The notes under the pieces: generated by a model
Databases searched by the model: none
Told to the model about the DNA's origin: nothing
What the model saw: the letters and a program-made list of their open reading frames with translations, nothing else
Source: Nymphaea colorata
Taxonomy: Eukaryota > Streptophyta > Magnoliopsida > Nymphaeales > Nymphaeaceae
Length of the DNA stretch: 64,000 bases
Assembly: GCF_008831285.2 (NCBI RefSeq)
Contig: NC_045140.1
Span: 6,427,528 to 6,491,527 of the forward strand
Direction: 5' to 3'
In this document: positions 47,415-62,953 of the stretch, in pieces
Layout: each line of letters starts with the position of its first letter
Position numbering within the stretch: position 1 is the stretch's first letter
Program-made: the position numbers and the translations under genes

Positions 47415-50400
47415 TAGCCCTACACAGGGAATCCAAATTTTGAATTGGTTCTAGATCCATTGAAAAAGGGATGGATTTGTATTGTCAATAGTATGATATA
47501 TATAATGATTTTGTTTGATGATATTTTTAAAAGCACCATATTTGACTGCTTAAATGGAGATGGAGATACCTTGGCCAGCGTTTTCATGATATTGAGTAAT
47601 TACCAAGTTCTTTAACCTACATTAGTTGACAGTCTTAGATGTGCCTTTTGGAGAATATACTTTTTTCTTTATTTTCTAGAATTTAATTGGAAAGGGAAGA
47701 ACCTTCACCAACCACACTATAATTAATATTAACGAGTCGCCCTTATGAAGCGGACTGGGGTCCAATAAGACGGATTAGATCCGAATCTAGGAATCCAAAT
47801 CAAGTTTGTAATAAATTTAAAATTCTGCGTACTTTTTAATATGATCTGTTGGACATATGACTCCAATGAAGTTAGGATCTGATTTTGCCTCCGTTTTTCT
47901 TAAGTTTTTATTTAATAGTGTCACTTGCTTAGGTATTTTCTGAATTCCTCCATCATTTTCAACTTTCTAATATTTTGAAGAATATTTAGACGCATTCATA
48001 TGTCTGGTCTCATATCATCATCCAAATAATCTAACATATATCATCATCCAAATAATCTAACATTAGCTGTCAAGGTACATTAATAAGGAGAAAAAATTAA
48101 AAAAGAGTTACTGCATGGTCCTTAAACCTCATGATGTGCATGCGTCCTTTACTGAAGCTAACTAATGACTGCTTATGATTTGATATATAAAATGATCACC
48201 TTTGAATGTGATTATAACCCAGAAAACTTTGGATATCAGATATTTAAACCATCTAAAATTCTATATATACATGGGAAAATTCTGCTTTTTTATGCCGCGT
48301 TTGAAGCTGTCCAGCATCCGCGTGGTTGATTTTGTGAAATGAAGAGAGAGACACATGCCTTTCTGTGTTTTTAGACTCTATAAAATCATCTCTATATATT
48401 TTGTAGTTGGTGAAAAAGGTCGTCCTTGAGATCAAGGGTAAGATCACAATTATGCTGAACAGCCCACTAGAGCAATTTCTGTTTTATCAAATTTTACCGA
48501 GTATGAGTATTCATCATCATACTCATCTTAGGTCAAAACATTCATCCTTCTTTTCATTTCTTAAGGTACTAAGCTTACTTTCAATGCCTTGGAGGTGATA
48601 CCCTTGTTATGCTTAACTTGCATATATGTGTCCTCCTATTTTTGTAACCGCATGAAAGGTTTATGTCTCGAGAATACAAAATAGAAACTAACTGCCTACC
48701 ACACTTCACCCCATTCATTGCATCAACCCTATCAGGATAACAGTTTCTATTAATTGTTATAACTGTTTAAAACTTCAACAAATAGATTCAATGAATTTTA
48801 GGAGCACGAGGATAAGAAATCATAAAAATTAAAAATGAAAGAACTAAATTAGAGCGAGGTAAAAATATAGTATTCTTGAGACACTTGTATAGGTGGCACA
48901 ACTTTGGTATGTGTACTGCATATGAATTTAAAATCATAACAATGTGAAGTTAACACATTGTAATGAAATTTTTGATGGGCTGACGTGGGTAGTGGCCCCC
49001 ACCTCAGCCAACAAGTAACTCCGCTACTGAGCCAAGGTAGAGGCAAGTGTGGGCTACATATGAGCAATTGCCCTCAGGGGCTCCAAATAACTTTATATTT
49101 TTACGTTGATATATTAAAGCAATTTTTCTCATTTAAATATTTGTGTTCTTTAAATTTAAAATTTTATACTTCGTGCCCCTTAGCCAGTGCTCCCGATCTG
49201 AGCAAAAAAAATTTGAAAGTATGCTGGTGAACAAATATTTCACTTGTCGTCTGTCCCTGACACAATCAGAGTGAAATATTTTTACAATCTTTGTGTTAGC
49301 CCAACAAACGCGCCACCCTACTTAAGTAATTGGTATCGCCAGTATTTTGGCACTTGTGGCGTGAGTTGCCAACCTGGTTATATGTGTCATACTGGTACAT
49401 GAATTTTCAAATATTGAATTTTCGTGCATAGTATAATTAATGATTAAAATATCTTTAGTTTACATTTAAAACAAAAAAAACTTTTCGTAAAAACAAAAAT
49501 AAAAAAGAACTATACTGTATATTTCTTTTTAATAAATTATAAAAATGTCATTCTCTACATTACTGTGTACCTCTCAACTTACTCTCTGTGAGTTGGGGCT
49601 CTTGACCAAGAAATAATTAACCACAAATAGGACGTAGCTTGGCCGCCAAGCTCAGTTAGGTTTGGACTGAATGGCCCATAAAGTTTGCAGTTTGACGACT
49701 CATATCCACCAACCCTGCCTGATTCCGGCCGTCTCCGCCACCAAACCCACCCATTCTCCGTTGCTTGTCTTATCAAGTAGTTGACAGCAAAGAAAAACAA
49801 ACTCCAAATGGGAAGGAGAGAAAATGATTGATTTGTCACATCCCACCAGCTTTTTCCGTTGGCATTTTTCCGACGACCGAGCAAGCGACACGTTTTTCCG
49901 GCTATGCCGGACTTCGACTTGCTGCTGTGTAACACTTGGTAAAGTCCACACACACATCGTTGGCTATTATTGAATAAAAAGATACTTTAATTACTTTAGT
50001 TCCTATAGCAGAACCTCTTTGTGATTGTTTGGTAACAGTAATTGGGAGTGCTCAACAAAAATAAGCATTAGAATTAGGCACTCACATAATATTCTTATTA
50101 TCAAACAACATCTTTGTGTGTTTGGTCTCTCAAAAATTTTATGCTTGCTTTGGACTAAATATGATTCCGATAAATTGATTTCATTAAGGGCCCATTTGGT
50201 GGCTGCATGAAAAATTTTACGAAATTGTTATCCTAGAATAAATTCCTAGAGTAGGATTGAAGAGATTTTTTTTTCTTCTTCATTCCAAATTCAGCTTGTA
50301 TTTGGATGAACTTCTCATGACATTCCCTTTTATTTTATTTTATTTTTTTGTTTAGATGGGCCTTCATAATAAAAATGAGAAAAAAATAACGATCTTTACT

Positions 50401-51290
50401 AAATAGAAGTTGATATGGACAAGAAACTATGAGGAGTGATGTCAGTACATCTTATTTAAATTGGATATATGACTGAACAATTCCATAAAAAACCGATAAG
50501 AAAGAAAAAACTAAATCTGATGAAGAAATCGGATTGGATTCAGATTTAAAAAATAACATACAATCATATTTTGATTTGGATATTGGATGGCTTCATTTTG
50601 AAGCTGGATTTAAATTTTAAATAAATATGTTATATCTAATGTCTTTACATTTTGAAAGTCTGCTGGATTCAATTTAAAATTCAAATTTGGACTCAAATGT
50701 GAATTTAAATTCAATTTGGATTCAAATGTGACATTGGATTTCAGTTTTGGACCTCGATTTCATCTGTATTTGAATCTGGATTTGAATCTGAATATGTGAA
50801 AATTGGGATATGATTAAGAATGCATAGGATTGGAAACAACATCCCCAACTACAAACTAATTAAAGGCGATGCCTTGTTAATGAGAGAAAAAAGAGAAAGA
50901 CGAAACAACACGTGTGTATTGGTTGAGAGACAAAGAGCCGGAATGACGATGACGAATGCCCTAACGGGCCAAAAAAAAAAATCCACAGAAAAAAGTCGGA
51001 AACTTCGTGCATTATTATATTCTCCACGGGCCCTAAATATGAGATCCTGGTTCGATTTCATGACGTTCAAATTAACAAACCATTAAGCACTTTCAGTCTT
51101 GAAGTTTGGAGTAAACCAGCTTTTGAATATCATGTTAGGTAGTCTGCAAATCCACTTCAATTGGAATTTCACATGAATTAGTTACAAAGCCGATAAAATA
51201 TTTCTTATTGGAAAGAAACCAACTTTGTTCACAAATTTTTGAACTTGGAATCAACTGTTCCACACCTGAACTGCATATGAGGATTCATTT
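47415..51290. other. Gene-free AT-rich region
   Basis: No gene is recognised. It contains a direct repeat TATCATCATCCAAATAATCTAACAT-like unit twice near 48014-48063, a relic with GAGCAATTGCCCTCAGG near 49060, and 'GGATTCAAAT' words at about 50515-50800 that resemble the ATCCGAAT-type hAT arms. Confidence 0.4.
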
Positions 51291-51302
51291 CATAAATGAG
51301 AT

Positions 51303-51508
51303 GGGTGGTAGCGTACTGGGCGGTAAGGTGGTTTCGCTAGTTAGATTCAAGTCTTGAAGTGGTCACTGTTACGTCTCAGTATGCTGTAAAAGGTCCCGAA
51401 GCATGTTTGTGAAACTTATGGGGCCAGAGAGATGGAGACAATGGCTTCTCTTAAAGGACGGTAGAACAACCACTCACCCTTTAACAAAAAAACAAAAAAC
51501 AAAAAAAG
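51303..51508 (+). mobile_element. tRNA-derived SINE with A-rich tail
   Basis: GGTAGCGTACTGGGCGG (A box, about 51307-51323) and GTTAGATTCAAGTC (B box, about 51340-51353) have tRNA-like spacing. The element ends in an A-rich tail (AACAAAAAAACAAAAAAC) near 51485-51508. No clear target duplication was found. Confidence 0.6.
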
Positions 51509-52024
51509 ATGTGGGACCCATTTGAACCCTTTCTGATGTGCCATGATCTTAGGAAATGAGATGTCTTATATCACCAATGTACGAACATACGACTAGATCG
51601 CAGTCCAATCTCATTACTAATTTGGAACCTACAAGACTATGTAGGCAGTTGCCCGCACAAGTCCACATGTTACTCCGCCATTGAAACCATGTTTATAAGG
51701 TTATGTACAAATGGTAGAAAATTCACAAAGCTAGGGTTTAATGTTTATGGTTTAGCCTTTTTGCATAACAGTGACCTCTATTTTATCATTCCATTGGGTA
51801 CACCGACGACATTAATAATAATTCGTGCATTTTTTTAAAAATAATGCTAATGCGTTAATCACATTACATAACTAACCTTATGCATGACTCATATAGTACA
51901 GTTGTTGGATGTCGGGAGTCTATCTATTTTTTATTTCTTCCTGGGTTTAGGTATGATCAATCATTAATTGCCTTAATTAATCTTAAGCATCTCATGTTTT
52001 ATTGGCGAAAATCTATGCAATATG

Positions 52025-52027
<3 letters not shown>

Positions 52028-52096
<69 letters not shown>
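52028..52096. repeat. (TA)n microsatellite, about 69 bp
   Basis: Uninterrupted TA dinucleotides; apparent Ile-Tyr-rich frames here come from the repeat. Confidence 0.97.
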
Positions 52097-52099
<3 letters not shown>

Positions 52100-52629
52100 A
52101 TATTCATTGACCAAATGACTGAAATACCCCTTCTGATAAGAGGGTAGAATATTCTCCTGTCACACAATGTCATGTTGGGGGTTAGAATTAACATTTCGAT
52201 GCCTTCTTGGCCGCCACATTTTATATTTGAGCTAAAGAAATGGTCAGGACGACTCGTACAGCGTTATATGTTGACCGATAAGAGGGGAGGGCGTCTGCCA
52301 GACATGCATGCAAACAGGGGCCGGGCTGTCACGTTCTTCTCTCTTATGAGATAACACAAAACTACCTTCCATCTATTAATCATCTGTCTTGTAGTGAAGC
52401 CGGTTGCAAATAAGTAAATAAATATGCATTTTTACCGGCAAATAAATAGATGCAGGAGTGCTCCTCATTGTGGGATGCAAATAAAATATTTCTAAAAGAT
52501 TGACAAAAATTATTAAAAAACATATAATGTTTACGCAAGTAACTAATCCTCGATCAATTTTTAAAAGACAACAAATAGATGATCACCTTTGGGGAGAAAT
52601 TCTCAAACAGACAACTATTGACAGAATGG

Positions 52630-53054
52630 GATGGCAATATATCCGATTTGAATCGGATCTCCAATCAAACCGATCTGAAAAAATCAGGTATGAAAAAAAT
52701 TGAATATCGGATTAAGAAATCGAATCGGATTTGAATTTAATAAATGGCATCTGATTTGATTTGGATTCGGATTCAGATTCAAATTCGGATGTACATAAGT
52801 ATCTGGCTGGATCCACATCAGATTCATTTTTAGACAAATATCTTGTACCGAATTCTATTTCGTTTTGAAAATTGGTAAAATCCGGTTCAAAATTCAGATT
52901 TGGATTCATATATGAATAAAAAAAATCGGATTTAGATACGACTTTTCTTCATTCGTATTTGAAACCGAATTCAAATCCGAATATGTGAATATTCTAAAAA
53001 GCAGACATGATTAATGGTATATCCAATTCAAATCTGTTCCGTTGACATCCCTAA
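52630..53054. mobile_element. ATCCGAAT-type hAT element, about 420 bp
   Basis: The left end TGGGATGGCAATATATCC and the right end CCGTTGACATCCCTA match the ends of the inner element at 4161-10496 (TAGGGATGTCAAC and reverse). The inside is made of 'GATTTGAATCGGAT' and 'TTCGGATTCAGATTC' words in both orientations. No 8-bp target duplication is visible, so ends are approximate. Confidence 0.55.
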
Positions 53055-53059
53055 TTATA

Positions 53060-55660
53060 TTTTATATAAATATTAAAAATATTCTCCTTAAAGATGAAAA
53101 TATCTTTCATCAGATCAAGGAAAGAGTAGTTCTTTGTCAAGAGTAAATTTTTTTGTCATTTTATATTCAAAATTAAATTTTTTTGCTGATATTTAGCGAC
53201 CTTTTAGAAATTTCCTTAGAAAGGTCCTGTCCCTGCTAGCTATTGTCCTGAAAGGAGGTCAAGCATTCAATTGTTCAATTGCATCTCTAAGCACGATCTA
53301 GTAGTTCTACTCGGTCTACAAGTAAAAAGATAGCCATATAACTTTTATTTATTATATGCATATGTTTCAACTTTGTTACTAAAGAAAAGCCTCACCTACC
53401 AATGTATTGCTAACCAGTTTCCTTACAATTAATTAGTTCATACCAACTTTGTGTTTGATAGTTTGGAATTTTGATTCTAGAAACATGAATTAAAATTATA
53501 GAATTGATAAATTTAAACCATCATGACATGTGCCTTAAAAAAATATGAAAAAGTTCTAAAATTCTAAAATCATAATTCCGCCCCCTAGAGTAGAAGCACA
53601 ATTCCAGATTTTTTTTTAATTATAAGTCTATAATTATAGAATCAAAATTCTTTGTTTGATAACTCAATTCCCATTTCATCAAAAGTGAGAATTATTCATT
53701 ATAGAAGTCCACAATTCTAGCGCCATCAAATGCCTCTTAAGAGGTACCTCCAAAAAAAAAAAAAAAAAAACTAATGTGCACAATGATGCACATGCATTTT
53801 TTAAGCTTCTCTTTGGAAGTGACGAAAAACATTTATAAAGTTAGAAAGTGCATATACTTATTTGTTCATGTTTATAACCATTACAACATTTCAAAGTGAA
53901 AACCAAAGGCAGGGATGATATTGCCTAGGGCGGAGCTATGTGTGGGCAGTTGCCCACATGGACCAGTGGAATTCTCATTATGTTGAACTCGGACCTTGGT
54001 CCAACCAAATGGAGTTTTCCCTACTGAACCTACTTTGCTGCCCTCCAACTCTTGGTTCTTGACAACAAAGCACAGAGACTATCCAATGAATCTGCCTAAA
54101 TATTACTCAATTCGCGAGCTAACAATTCAATAAAGTTAATGTATGACTCTTTCATGATATCAACATGGCTTAGAAAATAAATAAAGTGAGAAAAAAAAAA
54201 TATTTATGTCAACAGGAAAGGAAAAAGTTGCAACTGAGAACATGCATGTGTAATAAATACAAACGCAGGTTTTTTTTGTGGAATTTTACAGGTTTTTTAT
54301 GGAATTTTGCATTTTTTCATATTTTTGTGATTATTTTTCATATATTGTACAAATTTGCATACCTTTTGCATATATACATATATATATTATATACATATTT
54401 TAAAATTACTCATCCATTCTTGTCCGCATAAACTTACCCATACAGCTATATTAGTATCTATGTGACTTAGATTAATGTCAAAGAATGTAGTTTGTCATGC
54501 TACTATAGGGTTCCCTTTGGGAAGAGAGCCCATTATTAAGTAGCCTAATGTTTAGGTGTGTGCTTTTTGGAAAAACATACTACCACAGTCATCATAAACT
54601 ATTTATAAACTACTCATATTATGATATTGGGTCCAGCTTGGGACAAAACTGTTTTTTAGGGTTCTTCAATACCAATACAGTGTTTCCTTTCCAATAAGCA
54701 AGTTGGTTGCACTTTATTGAACAGAAAACATTTTATATACAAAGAAGAGGAAAAGAGAATCTTATGCGGCTACAGATGGACATAAGAGAGTTTTTTTGAA
54801 ACCAATGGTGGAGCTATGTGGGGGTTGTTAGGCGCAAATATATTTATTTTTAGCATTGCACCTTTAAAATGTTTGGTTATTTATACATATAAGTACCTCT
54901 GCAAGTATTGAAGTTTTTGAATTAGTGTTCTCCTAACCAAAATTTTGTGGCTCAACTAGTGCTCCAAACCACATATATTACTTATGTTCTTTATCCTTTA
55001 TTGTTATTTGCATGTATCCTTAGATTGGTGCACATATAAGTTAATTGTTTGGTTTTGGAAGTTACATCTATTTTTGTTAAGTGAAAGACTAATCTTACAT
55101 GCCAAGTGAAGACCAAAGTCTGTCGCTTTTTCCTATCTTTTTATGGTCTAGAGTTGCTTTATAGTGTCTCAAGGTAGCGTCCGTACTATACTAGTAATTA
55201 AATATTAGTATTCTTCCTTTTTACACATAGAAGATTGAGTCATGGGAGTTTAAAAAGAAGATTGATCACTTAGCAACTCTTGCATGCACCAATTTGGTTA
55301 CTTTTTGTTTGGATGAGAAAAAAAAAAGAATAGAATGAATAGAAAGGACAGAGAGAGAACGGAAAATAGATGAAAGAGAAAGAAGAGAAAAGGAAAGGGA
55401 ATTAAAGTAATAATTATAAAAGCTTGTTTGGTAGAAAAAGATGGAAAATAAAAGAATTTAAATTAATTTACCATAATGCCCTTAAAGATTTTAGAACTTA
55501 TTATCCAAATAAAATATTTAAAAATATTTATATTTTAATTATATGGCCTGATTCAAGAGTGCCACATGTATTTAGGAAAACTATTTTATAGATAGCATAA
55601 TTTTTGTTTTATTATTTTCATATTATTTATTTATTTATTTTAAAATGACTTTGATCCATT
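53060..55660. other. Gene-free AT-rich region
   Basis: It holds a poly-A run near 53752, the TGGGCAGTTGCCCACATGG repeat word near 53943 next to GGGCGGAGCTATG, a related GGTGGAGCTATGTG near 54808, and GA/AAAG-rich DNA at about 55320-55400. No gene is recognised. Confidence 0.45.
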
Positions 55661-56036
55661 CACGGGTAGCCGTAGATGAGTCACACCGACGTGCATCCGC
55701 TGAAAAAGGGCCGAACATTTGGGTCTTTTGCCTTGACTCAATATGAGATCCAAACCCGAGGGTTTACAAAGTCTATCCGTATTCGATCCATTTCTAAGGG
55801 CAGAGACGGAGCCAAGCCAAGTGAAGACGGAAGAGCCGTGAAGCCACCAACCGCCCGGACCCGACTCACTCACTCACCCACCCACCCGCCACCACGTCGC
55901 CCTCACCACCACGCGCTTCCCATTCTCTCCCCTCCTCCACCAACTATGCCCTCTCTCCCTTTGTCCTGTTCCGTCATTTCACTTTCGCCCAGAAAGCAAA
56001 AGGAAAAGAAATCTCTCCTCCTCTTCTCTGTTGTTT

Positions 56037-56044
56037 CTATAAAG
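56037..56044 (+). promoter_or_regulatory. Probable TATA box of the adenosylhomocysteinase gene
   Basis: CTATAAAG lies 187 bp before the start codon within a CT-rich promoter-like stretch that continues into a CT-rich leader. Confidence 0.55.
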
Positions 56045-56230
56045 TCCCACTGCCAGCCTCCTCTCTTCCCCGCCCCTAACCCTAAGAAGTGGGAACCCTC
56101 TCAGATCCGAAGCTAGAGGGTCACCTGTTGTTTCCCTTCTTCCTCCCTTGGATCTGAAGGAGTCGAGTGCTCCTTCTTCTTCTACTTAGTTTTTAGTTGT
56201 CCTTTGTTTCCCTGCATTTTTCCGAGCGCG

Positions 56231-59041
<2,811 letters not shown>

Positions 59042-60500
59042 ACAGCCAAAGGCGTTATGTGCCTCGGAAGAATCCTATGCCATCCAACGGCGACGTTCTT
59101 TTTGCTTTCCATTATTTTCCCTTTCAGTCTTTTTGTGGGTTAATTGAGAGGTTCTTCCTGTCTGGTTGGATGGTGTTGGGAGGAGATTCCTCCAATAAGA
59201 ATGTGGGGAGTGAGGTTTTAGTTTTGTCGCTGTGGAAGTGCAATATCACATGATGTAATAGAAATGCCATTCACTAGTATTCAAGATTAATGTTGGTTAT
59301 CTGCCCTTGTGCTCTCGAGTTATGTGCTGTAACTCCTGCGAATTTGTCCCAGAACACCGCTGTCTTTGTTACGTTGCGTGGCACGCTGGACCAGAGGTTT
59401 GGGCTGTCGAACGATGACGCGAGATACTGGCAAGTGGGCTGCACGCATTGCCTAACCCACGCTTTGCATAAACGCGCAAAGGTGGAACGCGTGGCATCTT
59501 GACCTCTATTGAAGTAAATGCATAAAAAGAAGCTTGAAAACCGTGCTTGCATCAGTCTCAATCAGGATTTCCTAGCTTTGGTGGTATATGCAAGTGCAAT
59601 TCAAATTTAAACCAGTCATAAAAATCGATGCTCAACCGAATTGAGAATCGGCTGTTTCACCGATTCAGCTGAATCTGTAAACCTAAATGGGCTACAAACA
59701 CTTAAAAAAGCATAGTTACCTGAAGACCTGGTTTTTTAATGAGTTTCTGAGACCTGGTTTACCTGTTTGAACGACAAAGGCAAAAACCAAGCTTTCTTCA
59801 CTTTCTGAAGCCTGGTTTTATTTGGATGACAAAAGAGTTTTTCAGGGTGCCTGTAAAAAATAAGTTCAGGTGAATAATGAATAGCAGGTATGTTAGTCAT
59901 ATTGACAAGAAAAAGATGAAGGCAACATCAAAAGACTCTCATATTGCAGAAGGTTTTACATTACCAATGGTCATAATAAGAACTTGTATTATAACAGCCA
60001 AATGTACCTATCTAGCATATTGCAGAAGAACATGTGTAATAATGACCATATCTTTGGTAGAATCCTGTTCTGAATAGTAACTCAACATGCCAAAGCTTGA
60101 GAGCAATCTTGTCGCCGACGCTCAGAGCCCTTTACTTCCGTTGTCAATGTACCGAGTCAGTTTGCCGTCGGCCTGCTTCAGAATGCTTAAATTCACCAAC
60201 GCATCTTCTCCGAATAACTATCCTCAGCCAAATGCACCCAGTGCTTAATATACCCAGTCAGTTTTTGTAAAAAGATCAGCAGCCTACAGCCGGCAATTAC
60301 AAATAGCCTCAGCCTTGCGGTAAATGATGAACAAATCAAAAATAGTGAAACAACAAAATCAGAGCAAGAGCAAAAACATGAGCAGCTATTTTCTTCATTA
60401 CAAATCACATGATTACAATACATCTTGGCTTGAGCAGCTTCTTGGAGATTCCTCACAGCAGTACAATTCAATCTAGACTAACATTAAATTAACCAATTGC
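59042..60500. other. 3' flank of adenosylhomocysteinase and gene-free DNA
   Basis: The 3' UTR probably ends near 59270. From 59710 to 59850 'ACCTGGTTT' words in opposing orientation mark another MITE-like relic similar to 46260-46480. Nothing else is supported. Confidence 0.45.
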
Positions 60501-60502
60501 TA

Positions 60503-60615
60503 TTAATCTTTGCCTTCCCCTCCGTCCCATCCATACCAAGGAACAAGTTCGTCCACACCATGGTCATGATGCAACAAGCCACTGGACCTGGAAAATGGCC
60601 AGCCAAAGCTCATGT
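60503..60615 (-). CDS. Candidate last exon of an unknown gene
   Basis: On the minus strand, an acceptor-like GAGCAG at 60616-60621 is followed by a frame starting with an ATG at 60613 and ending at TAA (60503-60505). It encodes about 36 residues: MSFGWPFSRSSGLLHHDHG, then VDELVPWYGWDGGEGKD. The Trp/Gly/His-rich text looks like conserved protein, not random AT-rich DNA. I do not recognise the family. No upstream exon could be set with confidence; a minus-strand stretch at about 61425-61512 (ASTDHGADRTVPKFNV) is one candidate. It could also be chance. Confidence 0.3.
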
Positions 60616-60649
60616 CTGCTCAAATGATGCTTGTACCTACCAATTAGTG

Positions 60650-62876
60650 TAAATCAGTAAGCAGATGTATCTGTAAGTAATGTAACAACTTAACTGCTCA
60701 TCTATTTTCTAGCTTCTGTTAGCAGACCAACAATCAATCCTTGATCAACAATTTTTTTCTGTCGTGGAGCTGTTGACATGAAATTTTCATGGTGAAGTGC
60801 CATGGAATTAAATGTTAGCATATCATTTCAGATTGAGGACCCATGCATAGAGGAACCTTATATCACTACGACTAACAAGTGATCAACACAAAATCGTCAT
60901 AAAATTAAGTATTTTCTATGAGGGTCGCACACAGTAGTTGACTGATGTTCAAGTCTTAGAATCCTTCTGGCGCAATTATGGTTGCATTGCAGTTTGCCTC
61001 ACCATTATTTATGAAGCTAACTTCCTAGTCAAAAGATTATTAGAACACTAGGGTTGTTGCATGGAAGATGCCACAGTGAGGTAGTTTATCTTTCTTAATG
61101 CAGAGCAGTCGTTGGGGAACTGCTTCCACAGTTAGTTCCACAGTTAGACAATTCTGACATAGCAATTATTGAAAAAATAGTACAAACAGTAAAGTTTAGG
61201 TGCGGAATTCAAGCTCAACGGAGTTAAATGCCCTGAAGAGTGAAGACAATCAACTATTGACACAAAATCCGTACCAACATCAATTATAAGACAATCTGAG
61301 ACACACTATGAAACAAATTTCTTTACAAAGTGATGCATGTCAACCAGAAAGAGATCAAATTCTCGTAAGATCACTCAACCACTTACAAATGAATCTCAAA
61401 ATTTATAGCCACTAATCTTCATGAATCATAATGCCATCTTAGGATAAGTAACATTCCCAAGCACATTAAATTTAGGCACCGTCCTATCTGCGCCATGGTC
61501 AGTAGAAGCTTCAGCAGATCAAGGGGAAGAACCGTGATCCTCGCTGTGCTTCAGTAGGGCAAAAGTAGACGAGATCCTCCATGACCCATAGACGCTTTCA
61601 AGTTTCAAATCAGGCATCTATCTGCTCCCTTACGACTGCGCTTGCAGTTCTTCCCACCGATTGAAAGGGCAACTCCGGTGATTCGGAGCAAAGTGCTCTC
61701 AAGCGTTGCAGAGGGCATCATGAAAACCTGCCATGGACGGGTTCCAAGGCACCGGTGGGCATGCGAGGCCCACCCACCGGCCGGCCAGTTGGGGCCATGC
61801 TCGTAGCGATCGATGTTTTACTCAAGCTCTACAGACTACACCGAGGCACCTTCTTCGCTTGGCATGAAAAAGGAAAAACGACGTTTACTTAGAAGACTCG
61901 ATTTCAGAATCATCCAAACATGCGGCAACCTCCAGAACATAATTTTGAGGATTTCATCCAAACACGGTCGGCTTTGGTTGGGGACTTTCGGAAAGCCGGA
62001 GCTGTCTCCAGCTGAAGGCCGAAGTCGCCCATTTTTCCGATGACTCGAAGTGCTGCCTTTCCCTTGCTTCAATTTGTGAGTAGGTAGCTTTCCGTTTGTA
62101 GCACATTTCTAGTTCCTACGCAAACAAATATGAACTACGGCTAACTTGAAATTCTGTGCCATATCTGAAATTCTAAGCAAAAAACAAACAGAAATAAGCA
62201 TATGATGTACAAATTCACATAGGAATAGAAAAATTAAAGAAATAAAACGGGAGAGTTAGAGGAACAAAACATGCTCATTTTATGAAAAAAAAAAATTACT
62301 TTGCTGAGAAAAAGAGAAAAGTAAATACAATTTAAGAACCAAGCCAATAAGAATGTAATACAAGAAAGCATATTTGTGAAGTCGTAACTGAACCGGTGTG
62401 AAATAAAACTGCTAGTGACTTGGGTAGCGAGAGACAGAGAAAATCGGAGCAAGTTTCTGGTAAGTTGGTATGGATACTGACCCAATTTGAGACCCATAAA
62501 TATGAGGTTTTCAAGCTGACGCTTGTAAATCGGATCTTCGCTACTTTAAACCCAATTTTAGGAATGTTCGATACTTCGCTGGACCAGAATCTGTTTAATC
62601 GGAGCTGTCATAAAAACTATGATCCGACCCGTTTAGATCCAGTCGACCATCGTAAATGGAAGATCTTAATCTATTCCCCAAGTCCAACCAGAGTTTGATT
62701 CGAGACTGTCAGCTTTGGGTCCGGATCTGAGCGCGATGCGAACCCGACTCGTTCGTCTGAAGGAGCTGGCGTCCTTACTGAGCCATAAGTGAAATTTATC
62801 CAAAACGTGGGCCCCGCCGTTTTGGCATCTCCCGAGTCCCAACATCCAAACGCGTTCTATGAAACCCATTCTCTCC

Positions 62877-62880
<4 letters not shown>
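60650..62880. other. Intergenic region upstream of the DUF760 gene
   Basis: Mostly AT-rich with no firm gene. 61480-61820 is GC-richer and open in pieces on the minus strand (see the findings). 61910-62040 holds 'CATCCAAACA' and opposing words typical of short MITEs. 62560-62780 has GGATCTGAGC-type and GACCCG words. Confidence 0.4.

Positions 62881-62881
<1 letters not shown>

Positions 62882-62929
<48 letters not shown>
62882..62929. repeat. (CT)24 microsatellite in a promoter or leader
   Basis: An uninterrupted CT run lies 25 bp upstream of the proposed start codon of the last gene. CT (GAGA-type) tracts at this position are common in plant 5' leaders and may affect expression. Confidence 0.95.
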
Positions 62930-62932
<3 letters not shown>

Positions 62933-62953
62933 CGTGTTCCGTCTCGGCGATCG

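Noticed and set aside
51880-52194. Frames encoding Ile-Tyr repeats
   Set aside because: They are translations of the (TA)n microsatellite.
56204-56230. Upstream in-frame ATG of the adenosylhomocysteinase gene
   Set aside because: The extra nine residues (MFPCIFPSA) are not part of the conserved N-terminus; the family start fits the ATG at 56231.
62882-62929. Arg-Glu or Ser-Leu repeat protein across the CT tract
   Set aside because: These frames are translations of the (CT)n repeat.
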